DNA of 64,000 bases from assembly GCA_021234155.1 (NCBI GenBank), contig JAJEKV010000828.1, positions 1-64,000 of the forward strand, written 5' to 3'. The translations under genes and the position numbers were made by a program. This stretch comes from Isoetes taiwanensis. Lineage: Eukaryota > Streptophyta > Lycopodiopsida > Isoetales > Isoetaceae. The notes beneath the pieces were generated by a model, which worked only from the letters and a program-made list of their open reading frames with translations, was not told the origin of the DNA and did not search any database. Below are positions 9,961 to 20,725 of this stretch, in pieces (position 1 is the first letter of the stretch; every line of letters starts with the position of its first letter).

Positions 9961-12889
9961 CTAGCGAATATTAGGGTAGTGTGATCGGGAATACACCCGT
10001 ATGACCCATATTTTCGAGGACATTGACCAATATTTCCGCGAAAGTTCATTTCTTATATTCATAGATATTCCATATGTGTGCATACAGGTTTACTCAAATT
10101 ACATTGATTACCTGATTAGATCCATTGTTATTTTTTAGGGGGCCATTTAACATGGGCGAATGGCGGGCGAGAACTGGATTGCACCGCCGGGCAAATAGAA
10201 AGTGAATTTTCCTTGGGCTGAAACTGATCCACTCAATTTCCAACTTTGTAGCGAAACACTAGATTATTGTCTATCTCTTCCTTACGGAACCAATCCGTAA
10301 TGACAACTTTGAAAAAGAACAATTCTTAAGCAATGACAATCGAAAAGTGACAATTCTTAAGTCATTCGAGTGTGACTTTTTCCCATCTTTGGTGCCGCAA
10401 AACATCTCGAATAAATCTATTCACATAATTTTATGACATATACACCACAAATCTTGGTACATTATGTTGGTTGGGAACATCCATCGATTATACAAGGAGC
10501 ATTGTGAAGTGCTAATTCCTAAGGTGCTTCCACCTCTTGAATAGGTCGCTCAGAACACGGAAATGTAATCCGAAGTTCAATCCCTAAAATAAGAACCTAA
10601 TTACCTATCAAGAAACCATAAATATGTGTAGACCTGAAATAACTCACAAAGTTATAAGCACCGAACATTGCATGCGAGGGGATCATAAGAATCAAAGTGC
10701 AAAATGCAGGCGGGGGCTTGTTCAACCGGCATGCCAATTGATCAACAACTAATATAAGCAGGGCTCCAAATGCCCCTTTGCTGATTCGATAAAACTAATC
10801 CTTGACAATAAAAAAATGAAGGGATCTTTTAACTTGACAAGCGGATGTTACCTTGCATTACTTGGAATGTAGTAGTACCGAACATCTTTGAATTCTCCAT
10901 TGGCGACTTTGCCAAGCGGTGATGGCCGGGATCAACTTTTGCAAATTGGTCATGGGCGTTCTAAACTGCCTTGCTTCCCACTTAGAAATAATCCGAATGC
11001 GTGGGGTGAACCATTACATGGTGACATCTCTTACGAATAGGAATCGAATGGACAAGTACCACGAGGGAGGATGTGCAAATTAAAGCTGAATTCCAATTGT
11101 TTGAGCAGCAGTGAAGCTGTCTTAGCAAAATTACACTCATAGTAAAAGCTCCAAGTCGATCGGCATCCACCTCGCATGCCAAATCAGGAGCCACTTGGAA
11201 TTGTTTGGAATTTTTGGGCCTCTACCCGGTGATGAAGAACTCCACGGATTGCGATTTCTTTGCCCACCTTAAGTAGCGGACTCTCCACAACAATTGGATA
11301 TGTCAATGTGAAATTAAAGGTCCATCTCGATTCTTGAGACCACTCACGGTAGAGACCAGAACAGCAATAAAAAGGAGGGATCTATGCAATACAAATAATG
11401 AAATCTTATCCTGCTTTGGGTTTTATCTTTGGAATCAAGCTGGCTCCTCTTAGTCATCAGGCTAAGTTCTTGAAATAATATGGGGCCGGGGAGCCATGCT
11501 AATGATTCTCACCCAGGGCCTTAGTAAACCCGGCTTCAATGGTGCATCGAGCGATGTGGTGTCCTCCTTTTTAACCTGGGAGATTTCAGTTATCATGCGG
11601 CGGCAACCTCGGCACTCAATGTCTGCGTCACTTGGGCACGCTCGGCATTCCAATTAGGTTTGGGCGACCCAAATTTCCTCCCTCGGTGACCCCATTGCCA
11701 TGGCTCGAGCAATTCGAGGCCGAATTTCCCTTATTTACTTCTCACGGGATTAGAGCTCACATTAACTCCAACTCTCACGAACACGCAAAATTGATGAAGT
11801 TATTTCGCCCTTGGTGAAGCAATCAATATCTATCGTTGATCGCCAATACTGCTGCGGCGTAGCGTCTAGTCCCTTTGAAGTTTCCTGGTCAAGTTATGGG
11901 CATACTTGGAAATCGGGATCCACAAGATCGGCCACACTATCTTCCCATAGTCCCTCTTCTTGGATTCACCCTTGCTCTTGTTGCGAATCCGACCCCTTTG
12001 GCATGGGGGAGCCTGAAATTCTCATAAATGCGGTGTACCACTGAACCTATGATTTTTCTAAATCCACCTTTCTTTGTAACTCTCTTATCGCGAGACCTCT
12101 GCACATCCATCCATGGGTGAATTCGGTGATCCTGCCATTGATGCAGGGGCTCTTCCATGGATGTTCAAGAATTCTTCCGAACAACCTCGCCATCCCCTTG
12201 AAGCCCCATGAATATCCTCTCGCAATGAGCCTCAAGAGGCTGAATTTTTATCTGCCAGGGGCTCTGACCGCTGTTGTCGGATCGAACTTTTCTTCTCCTT
12301 GGAAGGGATTCCACCTCGCAGACGATCCAAACCGGCTATATCTACGGAAATAGTCCGGTAACTTAAGGGAGTTCGGCCTCATCTGCTGGGCCCCGGTTCT
12401 CATTTATGGAGGTATTCAAGCTAACTTCGGGTTAATAGATTCGGTCCATCTACAAGAATGACCCGAGGCAAGAAGAATCGTTAAAAACAAAGCAAAAGGT
12501 TAAAAAGCTTGATGTCGAGATTAAATGGGGTCTATTCAATCGATTTTTACCTTAAACAGATCAAAATAACACTTTCTGGCGCCTTTCTTCGAGACCACGA
12601 AGCTGACTCTGTGCCCGCTGAATCGGACCCCTCCTCGGAAAATGGGGCCGGAGATTGGTGCGAGCAATCAGAAAATTGCACTCAGGAAGAGTGGGAATTC
12701 CCTCCCTCGGCGGAATCACTTGTCGTGGCACCACATTGTTGGCTTAGCGTCGCGGTAATAATTGATCGTCGTGTATAAATTTGAAAGGCCAGCCGATGCT
12801 ACTGCGTGGGCGGCGCGTAATTGCGGGGCGTGATTCGAGGCGGGATAGCCAAGCGATCGCCCGATTTGGCAAACCCGCGTCAATACCGC
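9961..12889. other. Unassigned stretch, GC-richer in its right half
   Basis: No protein is recognisable. Short open frames lie on both strands between 10980 and 12360 (for example minus 11462-11653, plus 12117-12353 and minus 11937-12235), but none has a motif I can place. From about 10900 the base composition rises clearly in G+C over the flanks and is rich in CCGG and GCGG words. This may be a degraded retroelement interior. Confidence 0.35.
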
Positions 12890-13420
12890 GGGCGATGGGA
12901 TCCGGGAAGAAGCTGGGATCACTTCCTTGAACAAATAGCGTCACCTTATGCGCCCGAGCAGTGGCGAACACCTTGGCACAGCAGACGTGCCACATCGGGG
13001 AGGAGTCAGCCGGAGGCATTAGAGATCCCGGTGGCGGCATCACTCATGACACCTTGGCACACTTGACGCTTGGCGGCGGGACTGGGCTTTGCCGGAGGCA
13101 GGTTCACCCAATTACATCAGGCGACATCGTGGGTACGGACGTGTAATCAGGAGGCGGGGGATCAACTGGCGGATGGCGTCACGGCGGGTGTGATCCCGGA
13201 GGGGGATCACAACCGTTGGATTGGCAAGTGATTCGAGCCAGGGGATCACCAGCGTCCGGAAATGGCGGATAAAGTCGTAGGAATGGATCCGGAGGATGTG
13301 ATCAATACACTATGGATAAATGATGATCGGAGGGGATCACCATGGCGATATCTCCGGGAAGAGATATCGACCCTGCCCCTCGTGATCCGGAGGAGGGGAT
13401 CGGATGCGATCCCTATGAAT
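12890..13420. repeat. Cluster of GATC quasi-palindromes
   Basis: The motif gatcc-ggagg-(a)ggggatc, seen in the tandem repeat at 9.6-9.96 kb, recurs near 12899, 13145, 13190, 13286, 13326 and 13383. The copy at 13190-13210 is a perfect inverted repeat: GTGATCCC (13190-13197), spacer GGAGG, GGGATCAC (13203-13210). The copies are not in simple tandem and the sequence between them differs. Confidence 0.7.
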
Positions 13421-13890
13421 GGAGGGGTCTGGCGGGAGTTTGGACCTGGCTCGGACGGCCCTGGATCGACCCGACAAAAATTGATGTGCCGAGAAAAACG
13501 GGTCCCCAACGGATCCCGCCGAGAATGCACGGGGACGGAGGAGGGGCCGGGATCTCGGATCCCCGGATCCCGTAGGTTTATGAGATATCTTGAGCCCATT
13601 AAATCATGCCATGCACAAGATGAAGAAGGAAGAAATGGAAGGCGAGACTGGCCGGGCGCTTGAATGGCATAACCGACGGATAGACGGATTTCACGCTTCT
13701 GATCTCCGGCAAATGCATAGAGTAGAGCAGGGGGATTGCCCATGCAAGAAAAGGTTTGCTTGTAGAGCAAGAATAGACAATGGTCGTAATGACGACGTCA
13801 CCGATCACTCTTCTAATTTTGTTTTAAAGTTAGAACAATTTGGAACTTTGCGGAAGAATTTTTTTGGATCCCCTAGATTTCTCTTTATGT
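13421..13890. other. Overlapping open frames, no recognised product
   Basis: The longest frame (minus 13770-13246, 174 codons) and the plus frames 13262-13663 and 13590-13916 cover the same DNA. Their length probably reflects high G+C and few stops, not coding. None shows a known motif. Confidence 0.4.
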
Positions 13891-13894
13891 TCAA

Positions 13895-13956
13895 GAACTT
13901 CTCTAGAAGATTCTAGAACTTTCTAGAGCCTTCGAACATTCTAGAACTTTCTTGAA
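13895..13956. promoter_or_regulatory. Dense heat-shock-element cluster
   Basis: Two perfect four-unit arrays of the heat-shock-factor site are present. One is GAAgaTTCtaGAActTTC at 13906-13923. The other is TTCtaGAActTTCttGAA at 13939-13956, where every 3-base block is spaced by exactly 2 bases. A GAA at 13895-13897 and a TTCGAA at 13931-13936 add to the cluster. HSF trimers bind three or more such alternating units. A run tatagtctattttatctta follows from about 13970 and could hold a TATA-type start. The target gene is unknown. A decayed copia fragment begins about 330 bp downstream. Confidence 0.75.
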
Positions 13957-14289
13957 CTGGTTAGAATGTTATAGTCTATTTTATCTTAATGGGAACTTTT
14001 ACCCTTAAGTATATCCGAGAACATAAATTATTTATGGAATTAATGCTTGGTCTAGTGGTTAGAGTGGGGGGTTTGGGGTTTGTGTATAATGTGTCATTCT
14101 ATTCAAGCATTCAATTCAATTTTTTTTTTTTAGTATGAGTTCTATTTTAGAATGAGACCCAAGCGTCGGGATCGTCCAGACCCTTAAATGTGACAGGATC
14201 CATGGAATAAAATAACGGCTAAGGTTAGCCAAATTTTATTTTTGTAGCGATGATGCAGGGACAAAAGCGGTCAAATGAAATGTGCCCTA

Positions 14290-15160
14290 AGAGCAAAGTG
14301 GAAGAAGAGAAGATGAAAACAATTCCGTACATGGATCTAGTTGGATGCCTAATTTTTGGTCAAGCATACTGCGGCGACATAGCCTATACAATGAATATAC
14401 TAAGCGGGGTTTGGAAATAATTGGGTAGTATGCCTTGGATGGCGGCAAAAAACGTGTCTTGAGATATCTTAAAGGTTTTCAAGATCTTGTGTTCAGTTCA
14501 AATAACTTGCAACTAGAAGGTTTTTGTGATCTTGGATTTGGGCAGAAGACTTGGATGGAAGAAGATCTACATTTGGATTTGTAGTTCTATTAGGAGGAAG
14601 GAAGGAAGGAAGGAAGTATATTTTAACGTCGCGGAGATCAAACTTGACCTATGAGGCGGTACATATTACGCAAAGCGGAGATAAAACCACACCAAAAGAC
14701 AAATGCTACTATACAATGTGTCCCTACTTTGGGATGAAAAAACCACGGAAGTGCAAAAAGCAGAGACCTCTGTAGCTCTGTCAATAGCAGTAGGCGGTAT
14801 CTTTTCTGCCACAATGATTGCAAAGGAAATAGTTTGGACTAGAAGATTGATGGCGAACTTGGCATTATCTGCAGAGGTCAACTAAAGTATAGATAGCGAT
14901 TATAATTATAGCTATAGCTATAAAAAAAACTATCATGCATGAGCAGACAAAACATGTCGAGATAGAGATGCATTTTGTAAGAGAAGTAATGAACAAGTTA
15001 AGCTAATCCAGGTTACAATATGTGAATCTGAATTGCAATGTGAGATATTTTAACAAAACCTGTTGTAGAAAGAAAATATGAATACTTCAAGAAACAAATT
15101 GGTTGCAGGCTGATTACAGATTACAGGTCACAAACAGATATAGATATGACATGAAAGGAG
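14290..15160 (+). pseudogene. Ty1/copia RNase H region, decayed
   Basis: Translation across shifting frames gives YMDLVGCLIFGQAYCGDIAYTM and VLRYLKGFQDL, the block after RT in copia pol. Next are the region around LHLDL/GGRK, VALSIAVGGIFSATMIAKEIV (14770-14840) and RTKHVEIEMHFVREVM (14945-14990), which matches the conserved 'RTKHI.I..HF.RE'. RLQYVNLNCNVRYFNK comes last. The order and spacing are those of a copia C-terminus. Stops and shifts make it non-coding. A purine-rich atgaaaggagga precedes the LTR-like TGTTGTGGG at about 15165. Confidence 0.85.
14594..14616. repeat. GGAA microsatellite
   Basis: About six uninterrupted (ggaa) units, seated inside the decayed RNase H of a copia element. 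Confidence 0.8.
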
Positions 15161-16266
15161 GATGTTGTGGGAGTCATGTCATATGTACTGTGCATGATGA
15201 ACATGCTGTTGTTTGCTCTCAATTGGGCTAAGTGAAAGTATTGGGATCATTGAAGTCATGAGCATAAGTCATGAGCAAAAGCATTATTTTATTTTCTATA
15301 GAATGATTAAAGGCCGAATTAAGTATGGACAAGTCATATGGGTGTTTTTTTTGGAAAGTTTGAAGCTCATATAGCGGGAGATGATCGCAGATATGGTGCA
15401 CTAGAAACCTGTTGCCGATTGGTGTTATAAATGCAAGAGTTTATGTGCCGACCTTGGTGCTTGGACTTTTGAAGATTATGAGAGCAAATAAGGATTGAAT
15501 CCGGCAAGTATTGGGCCTAATGGATGTATTTCAATGCTACAGTGATTGAATCGATCACTCAGCTACAATGCACAAACTTGAACCATTGAATATTAACTTG
15601 TATTTAGTCTATATTAATTTTGAAACAAGTTATACGTGAAGATGCAAATAAGTTCTAGTGCTCTAAAGGAATGTATGGCCTAGCTCAGATGCTTTGATTG
15701 CTTTAATTTTCAACATTACTCAGTTCAATAAATTGGAAGACAATTATGCATTGATCCAAAGACAACTATGCATTGATCCACACCTGCCACTTTGGTATGG
15801 TACAAATGTAATTTTCGATTCCAAAGGGAGGTACGTTGCATATTGAAGGTTTGATGCCATTTAGAATCGTATATAAAAATTCTAAAAAGGCAAATTGTTG
15901 CATGAGATCCATTGGATCATTCTCAAATAATGCAAAGTACAAAGAATATAAGTAATCTACAATCAATGAAGGGGGCATAGCCCTTGCGGTTGTTTTTCTA
16001 TTTCCCCACTTTTAATGCAACATAACATTTTCTGTAATTCCTTTCCATAGAAACTAGAGACTGCAATAAGTACAATACATATGCTTCACTTCTACTTCTT
16101 CATGCAAAAATTACACTATGGAACACTCTTTAAGCATGTTCCACAAAAACTGGAGCAAGAATTACTGAATCTGGAGAGTTGGATTCTTGCAGCGCATCCT
16201 CCCTTTTTTTAGCATTTCATGGACTTCAGATGAAGGATGAATTGGAATTAAATATATGCCTCCAAG
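14801..16266. repeat. 1.46-kb duplicated segment, copy A (copia end plus LTR)
   Basis: This segment, from gccacaatgattgcaaagg to aatatatgcctccaagc, recurs at 17554-19002 in direct orientation. It covers the end of copia RNase H, a polypurine tract and a sequence starting TGTTGTGGGAGTCATGTC at about 15165 that should be the LTR. A clear LTR end was not found. ...ttttcaaca near 15715 is one candidate, but the shared sequence runs well past it. Confidence 0.8.
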
Positions 16267-16371
16267 CAGGGATCAAAATTCAAAAAACTCTCTTGGTTAC
16301 ATCTGCCAAACCTACTTACATATTTTGGTTTTCTAATACAAACCATTTTCAAAAAAAGTTTCAAACCTCTT

Positions 16372-16623
16372 CTATGACCGGGATGTAGACCATGTCTCAA
16401 ATATGTCAAACCAATTCATGTCTTTTCGTATTGGGTACTCAATTCCAAGCAACATATGTGCATCCAAAGTATTCAAGCACATTTGGTTTCTCAAAGATGT
16501 CTTTAATATCTTTTGCTTGGAAAATCCCCTTTCACATGCAGCACTACTGACCGGCATAAGCATGACAACTTGCCATAACTTCATAATGTGCGGATATCTT
16601 TCGTACTCAAATGTTTCCATCAT
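16372..16623 (-). pseudogene. hAT transposase C-terminal dimerisation domain
   Basis: The 83-codon frame carries the hATC signature. YPHIMKLWQVVMLMPVSSAA is followed by CERGFSKQKILKTSLRNQM and LDAHMLLGIE, matching 'YP.L....L..L..P.SSA.CERGFS....IKT..RN.L....L..L..I'. The upstream parts (BED zinc finger and catalytic RNase-H-like core) are not seen, so this is only the end of a transposase. It lies between the two copies of the 1.46-kb duplication on the opposite strand to the copia remnants. Confidence 0.85.
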
Positions 16624-17553
16624 CTTCCTTAAGCTACGTTACAAAATTGCCATGCCTCATGAATGTCACATGTAGAACACGCAGCTGATAAGGCTTCCAC
16701 GAACATTTGAGGTTGATTCATACATCCATCACGAGTAGCTGTGGGGAGTTGTATAACGGAGAGAGAGTTGTATCGTGAGAGATATATATCCCTAGAAGTC
16801 TGTGAGGGGACGCAGGCGGGCGATGGTAGAAATTCGAGGCGATGGTGGATTCTTGGTAGGAGATTGCAAAAGTGTGGAAGACATGGCAAAGACCCTTGCG
16901 TAGATCCGTTCTAAGAAGCTTTTTTCTTTTCTTAATCTTCGAGCTCTCGGCCCGGAAGTTTGGTGGAAGAAATATTCGGCCCATTTTTTTTGTTGCTCGA
17001 GATAAAAACTTCCAACCGCAAAGATTGGGATGCAAAATAGTAAAGCAAGAACCAACATAATCAGAATTATCGGCTATGACATTTCTCTTGATGAAGTCAT
17101 GGTCTTTTTAAAGCTATGGTGACTCAAGGCCCACATGCACAAACAAAATCTCGTTCTCGGGCTATGGTATTTCTGTTCTTTGGCTCAAAGCAAATCTAGC
17201 TTGAGAGATGTCTATGCCCCAAAAACAAAAAGGGTCTTCTTCTACAAAACCTGTTATGGATTTTATCTACACCTCGGCTACTTTCACGCCAACGGATCAT
17301 CTTTTACGGGTGAAATGCCAAGAAGCGGTGGCTCTAAGAAACGGAATCGAAAGAGGCTCCGTGTATTAAAAGCTTTGATAATTTTGTATGCAGCTATGAG
17401 AGCAAGATCAAATTCTACAAGCTAGAGAAAGGTCGCGACATATATTGTAAGCTGTTTTCTTTTTAAGCTTTTCGAACTTTTCTTGCTTCTATTCAAGCAA
17501 CTTTTCTATGCTTTTAAAGCGATGGATCAACCGCGTGAATAGCGAGGGCGGTA
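16624..17553. other. No recognisable gene
   Basis: Open frames on the minus strand (17058-16629) and the plus strand (17135-17425) show no known motif. The segment is the unique spacer between the two copies of the 1.46-kb duplication. Confidence 0.4.
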
Positions 17554-19002
17554 GTATGCTGCCACAATGATTGCAAAGGAAATAGTTTGGACTAGAAGAT
17601 TGATGGCGTGAACTTGGCATTATGAGAGAGGTCCAACAAAGTATACAAAGTGATGGCAGTTCTAATCAGATAGCTATGGCAAAAATCCTATCATGCATGA
17701 ACGAACAAAACATATCGAGATAGAGATGCATTCTGTAAGAGAATTAATAGACAAGAAGCTGATCCGGTTACAATATGTGAATCTTGAATTGCAATGTGCG
17801 ATATTTTAACAAAACATTTGCGAGAAAGAAAATATGAATCGTACAAGAAACAAATTGGTTGCGGTGATTACAGACGATTCTGTGTCACAAAATGATATAG
17901 AGGAGGATGTTGTGGAGTCATGTCATATATCGCATCCATGATGAACATCTTTGCATTGTTTTGTCTCAATTGCGCTAAGTGAAAGTATTGAGATCATTAA
18001 AGTCATGAGCATAAGTCATGAGCAGATAAGCCACCGAGCATTATTTTAGGTATTTTCTATAGAATGATTAAAGGTCGAATTAAGTATGGACAAGTCATAT
18101 GGTATTTTTTTTTAGAAAGTTTGAAGCTCATATAGGGGGAGATGATCGCAGATATAGTGCACTGGAAACCTATTGCCGATTGGTGTTGTAAATGCAAGAG
18201 TCTATGTGCCGACCTTGGTGCTTGGGCTTTCGAAGATTATGAGAGCAAATAAGGATTGAATCCGGCAAGTATTGGGCCTAACGGGCGTATTTCAATGCTA
18301 CAGTGATTGAATTGATCACTTAGCTACAGTGCACAAACTTGAACCATTGAATATTAACTTGTATTTAGTCTATATTAATTTTGAAGCAAGTTATACGTGA
18401 AGATGCAAATAAGTTCTAGTGCTCCAAAGGAATATTTGGCCTAGCTCAGATGCTTTGATTGCTTTAATTTTCAACATTACTCAGTTCAATAAATTGGAAG
18501 ACAATTATGCATTGATCCACACCTGGGATCCACTTTGATATGGTACAAATGTAATTTTTCGATTACAAAAGGGAGGCACGTTGCATATTGAAGGTTTGAT
18601 GCCATTTAGAATTGTATATGAAAATTCTAAAAAGGCACATTGTTGCATGAGATCCATTGGATCATTCTCAAATAATGCAAGTACAAAGAATATAAGTAAT
18701 CTACGACCAATGAAGGGGGCATCGCCACGGTTGCTTTCCCTATTTCCCCACTTTTAATGCAACATAACATTTTCTGTAATTCCTTTCCATAGAAACTAGA
18801 GACTGCAATAAGTACAATACATATGCTTCACTTCTATTTCATGCAAAATTACACTATGGAACACTCTTTAAGCATGTTCCCACGAAGCTGGGCGAGAATT
18901 ATCTGAATCTGCGAGTTGGGTTCTTGCAGTGCATCCTCCCTTTTTAGCATTTCATGGACTTGGATGAAGGACTTAATTGGAATTGAATATATGCCTCCAA
19001 GC
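17554..19002. repeat. 1.46-kb duplicated segment, copy B (copia end plus LTR)
   Basis: Second copy of the segment at 14801-16266. It starts within the RNase H end (same MIAKEIVWTRRLMA coding) and includes the RTKH-type motif near 17700. It continues through a purine-rich gaggagga and the TGTTGTGGAGTCATG start near 17908 to aatatatgcctccaagcc. Differences from copy A are scattered substitutions and short indels. Confidence 0.8.
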
Positions 19003-19164
19003 CTTATTCCCACATGAAAGCTAGCATACATCTTATATTATAAAATTTTAGCGTATGTCTTGAATCAAACCCTAATTTAGATAGTTGATACGCAGTGGAT
19101 TTGCATTGAAGGCGAGATTTATCGCACAACTTCCCACCACCGTGATTGGCCATGCTCCGATCTC

Positions 19165-20725
19165 TGAAGAGGAAAGGGAAAAAATGGAAAAGAACAAAGT
19201 GAGAGGCAAAAAGGCATGGGTAAAAGGGAAAGAAGGAGAAGGGAAAAGGAAAGGAAAAGAGCACGAAAAAGGAAAAGAAAAAGAAAGGGAGAAAAAGGAA
19301 GGAAAAAAGGACACTATGAAAAGGAAAAGGGGGAAAGGGTGAGAGACGAGAAATAAGGGAAAAGAAAGGGAAGGGAGGAAAAGGAAGAAAAAATAGGGCA
19401 ACGGGAAAAAGGTGAAGACGGAAAGGTGGCGGAAGGAAAAAAAAAGGGAAGATAAGAATGATGGAGAGAAGGAAAAAGGGCATGGAAAAATAGAAAGGGA
19501 AGGAAAAAGGAAAAAGGAGGCGAAAAAAGGAAAAGGGCATGAGGAAAAGGGAGGGAAAGAGGAGAGAGGAAGGAGAAAGTGGCACGAGAAGAGAAAAAGG
19601 GTGAGGAAAGGAAAAAAGAAAGGGAAAAAGAGATGGAAAAAGGGAAAAGGGAAAAGCAAAAGCAAAAAGAGAATAGGAAAAACATGGAATAGGAAAAAGA
19701 GGAAAAAGGAAAAGGGGGAAGAGGGTGGGAAAAAGGAGGAAAAGGGCATGTGAAAAAAGGTGGAAAATGGAATGGAAAAAGGTGTGGGAAATGGAAAGGA
19801 AAAGAGAAGGAAAAAAGAGTGGAAAGGAAAGAGGAAAAGGGCATGGAAAAGAGAAAATGATGAAAAAAAAGAAGGAAAAGGAAAAAAAAAGGAAATGGAA
19901 AGAGGGAAAGGGAAAAGAAAAAAGAACAGGAAGAAGAGGAAAGAGGAAAAAAAAAAAAAAAAAAAACTGGGAAGAGGGAAAGGGTGAGGAAAGGGTAAAA
20001 AAAGGGAAAAGAGCATGGAGAAAAGGAAAAAAAAAAAAAAAAAGGGAATAGGGACAGAGGAAAAGGGGAAGAGGGTAGGAAAAGAAGAAAAAAGGCAGTA
20101 AAAAAAAAGTGGAAAAAAGGGAATGGAAAAATACATGGGAAAAAAGGAAAGGAAAGGAAAGGAAAAGGGAAAGGAAAAGGGAAAAAGAAAAGGAAAGGGG
20201 GAAGGAAAGAGGAAAAGGGCACGGGGAAAAAGGGAAAGGGTGGGGAAATGATGAAAAAAGAAGGAAAGGAAAAAGAAAAAGGGAGAGGCGGAAAGGGGAA
20301 GGAAAGGAAAAAAAGGCATGAGAAAAAGGGAAGAAGAAAATGGGAAAAAAGAGACATGAGATAAACAAAAGAAGAGGGTGAGGAGAGGAAGAAAACATAA
20401 AAAAAAGGTGGGGAAAAGGGAATGCAAAAAGGGCATGAGAAAAGGGAAGGGAAAAAGAAAAAGCAAAAGGAATGGGAAAAGGAAAGGGAAAAAGAGCATG
20501 AGAAAAATGGGAAGGGTGGAGAAAGGTGAAAAGGAAGGAAAAAAGCCGTCAAAAAGGGAAAGGGAAAGGGAAAAATGAGAAGGAGAAAAGGAAGGAAAAG
20601 AGAGGAGGAGAAGAGGGTAAAAAAGAAAAAAAAAAAAAAAGAGAGAAAAGGTAAATGTGGGGAAAGAATAATGGAAAAAAAGAAAGTGTAAGAAAAATGA
20701 GGAAAAAAAGGATATGCGAGGATAG
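19165..20725 (+). repeat. 1.5-kb polypurine tract (degenerate GA minisatellite)
   Basis: Almost every base on the plus strand is A or G for about 1.56 kb. The base pattern is an irregular mix of ggaaaa, gggaaa and gaggaa words. The rare pyrimidines fall mainly in a recurring word agggcatg/gagcatg, seen for example at 19211, 19478, 19535, 19744, 19839, 20011, 20314, 20431 and 20494, mostly 40-170 bp apart, and in recurring gggtgagg words. It is therefore probably a decayed minisatellite, not a simple dinucleotide run. The long minus-strand open frames here (464, 478 and 552 codons) consist of F, S, P and L only and are composition artefacts. Confidence 0.9.

Noticed and set aside
13246-13770. 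174-codon minus-strand frame
   Set aside because: It overlaps plus-strand frames of similar length in GC-rich DNA with GATC repeats and shows no protein-like motif.
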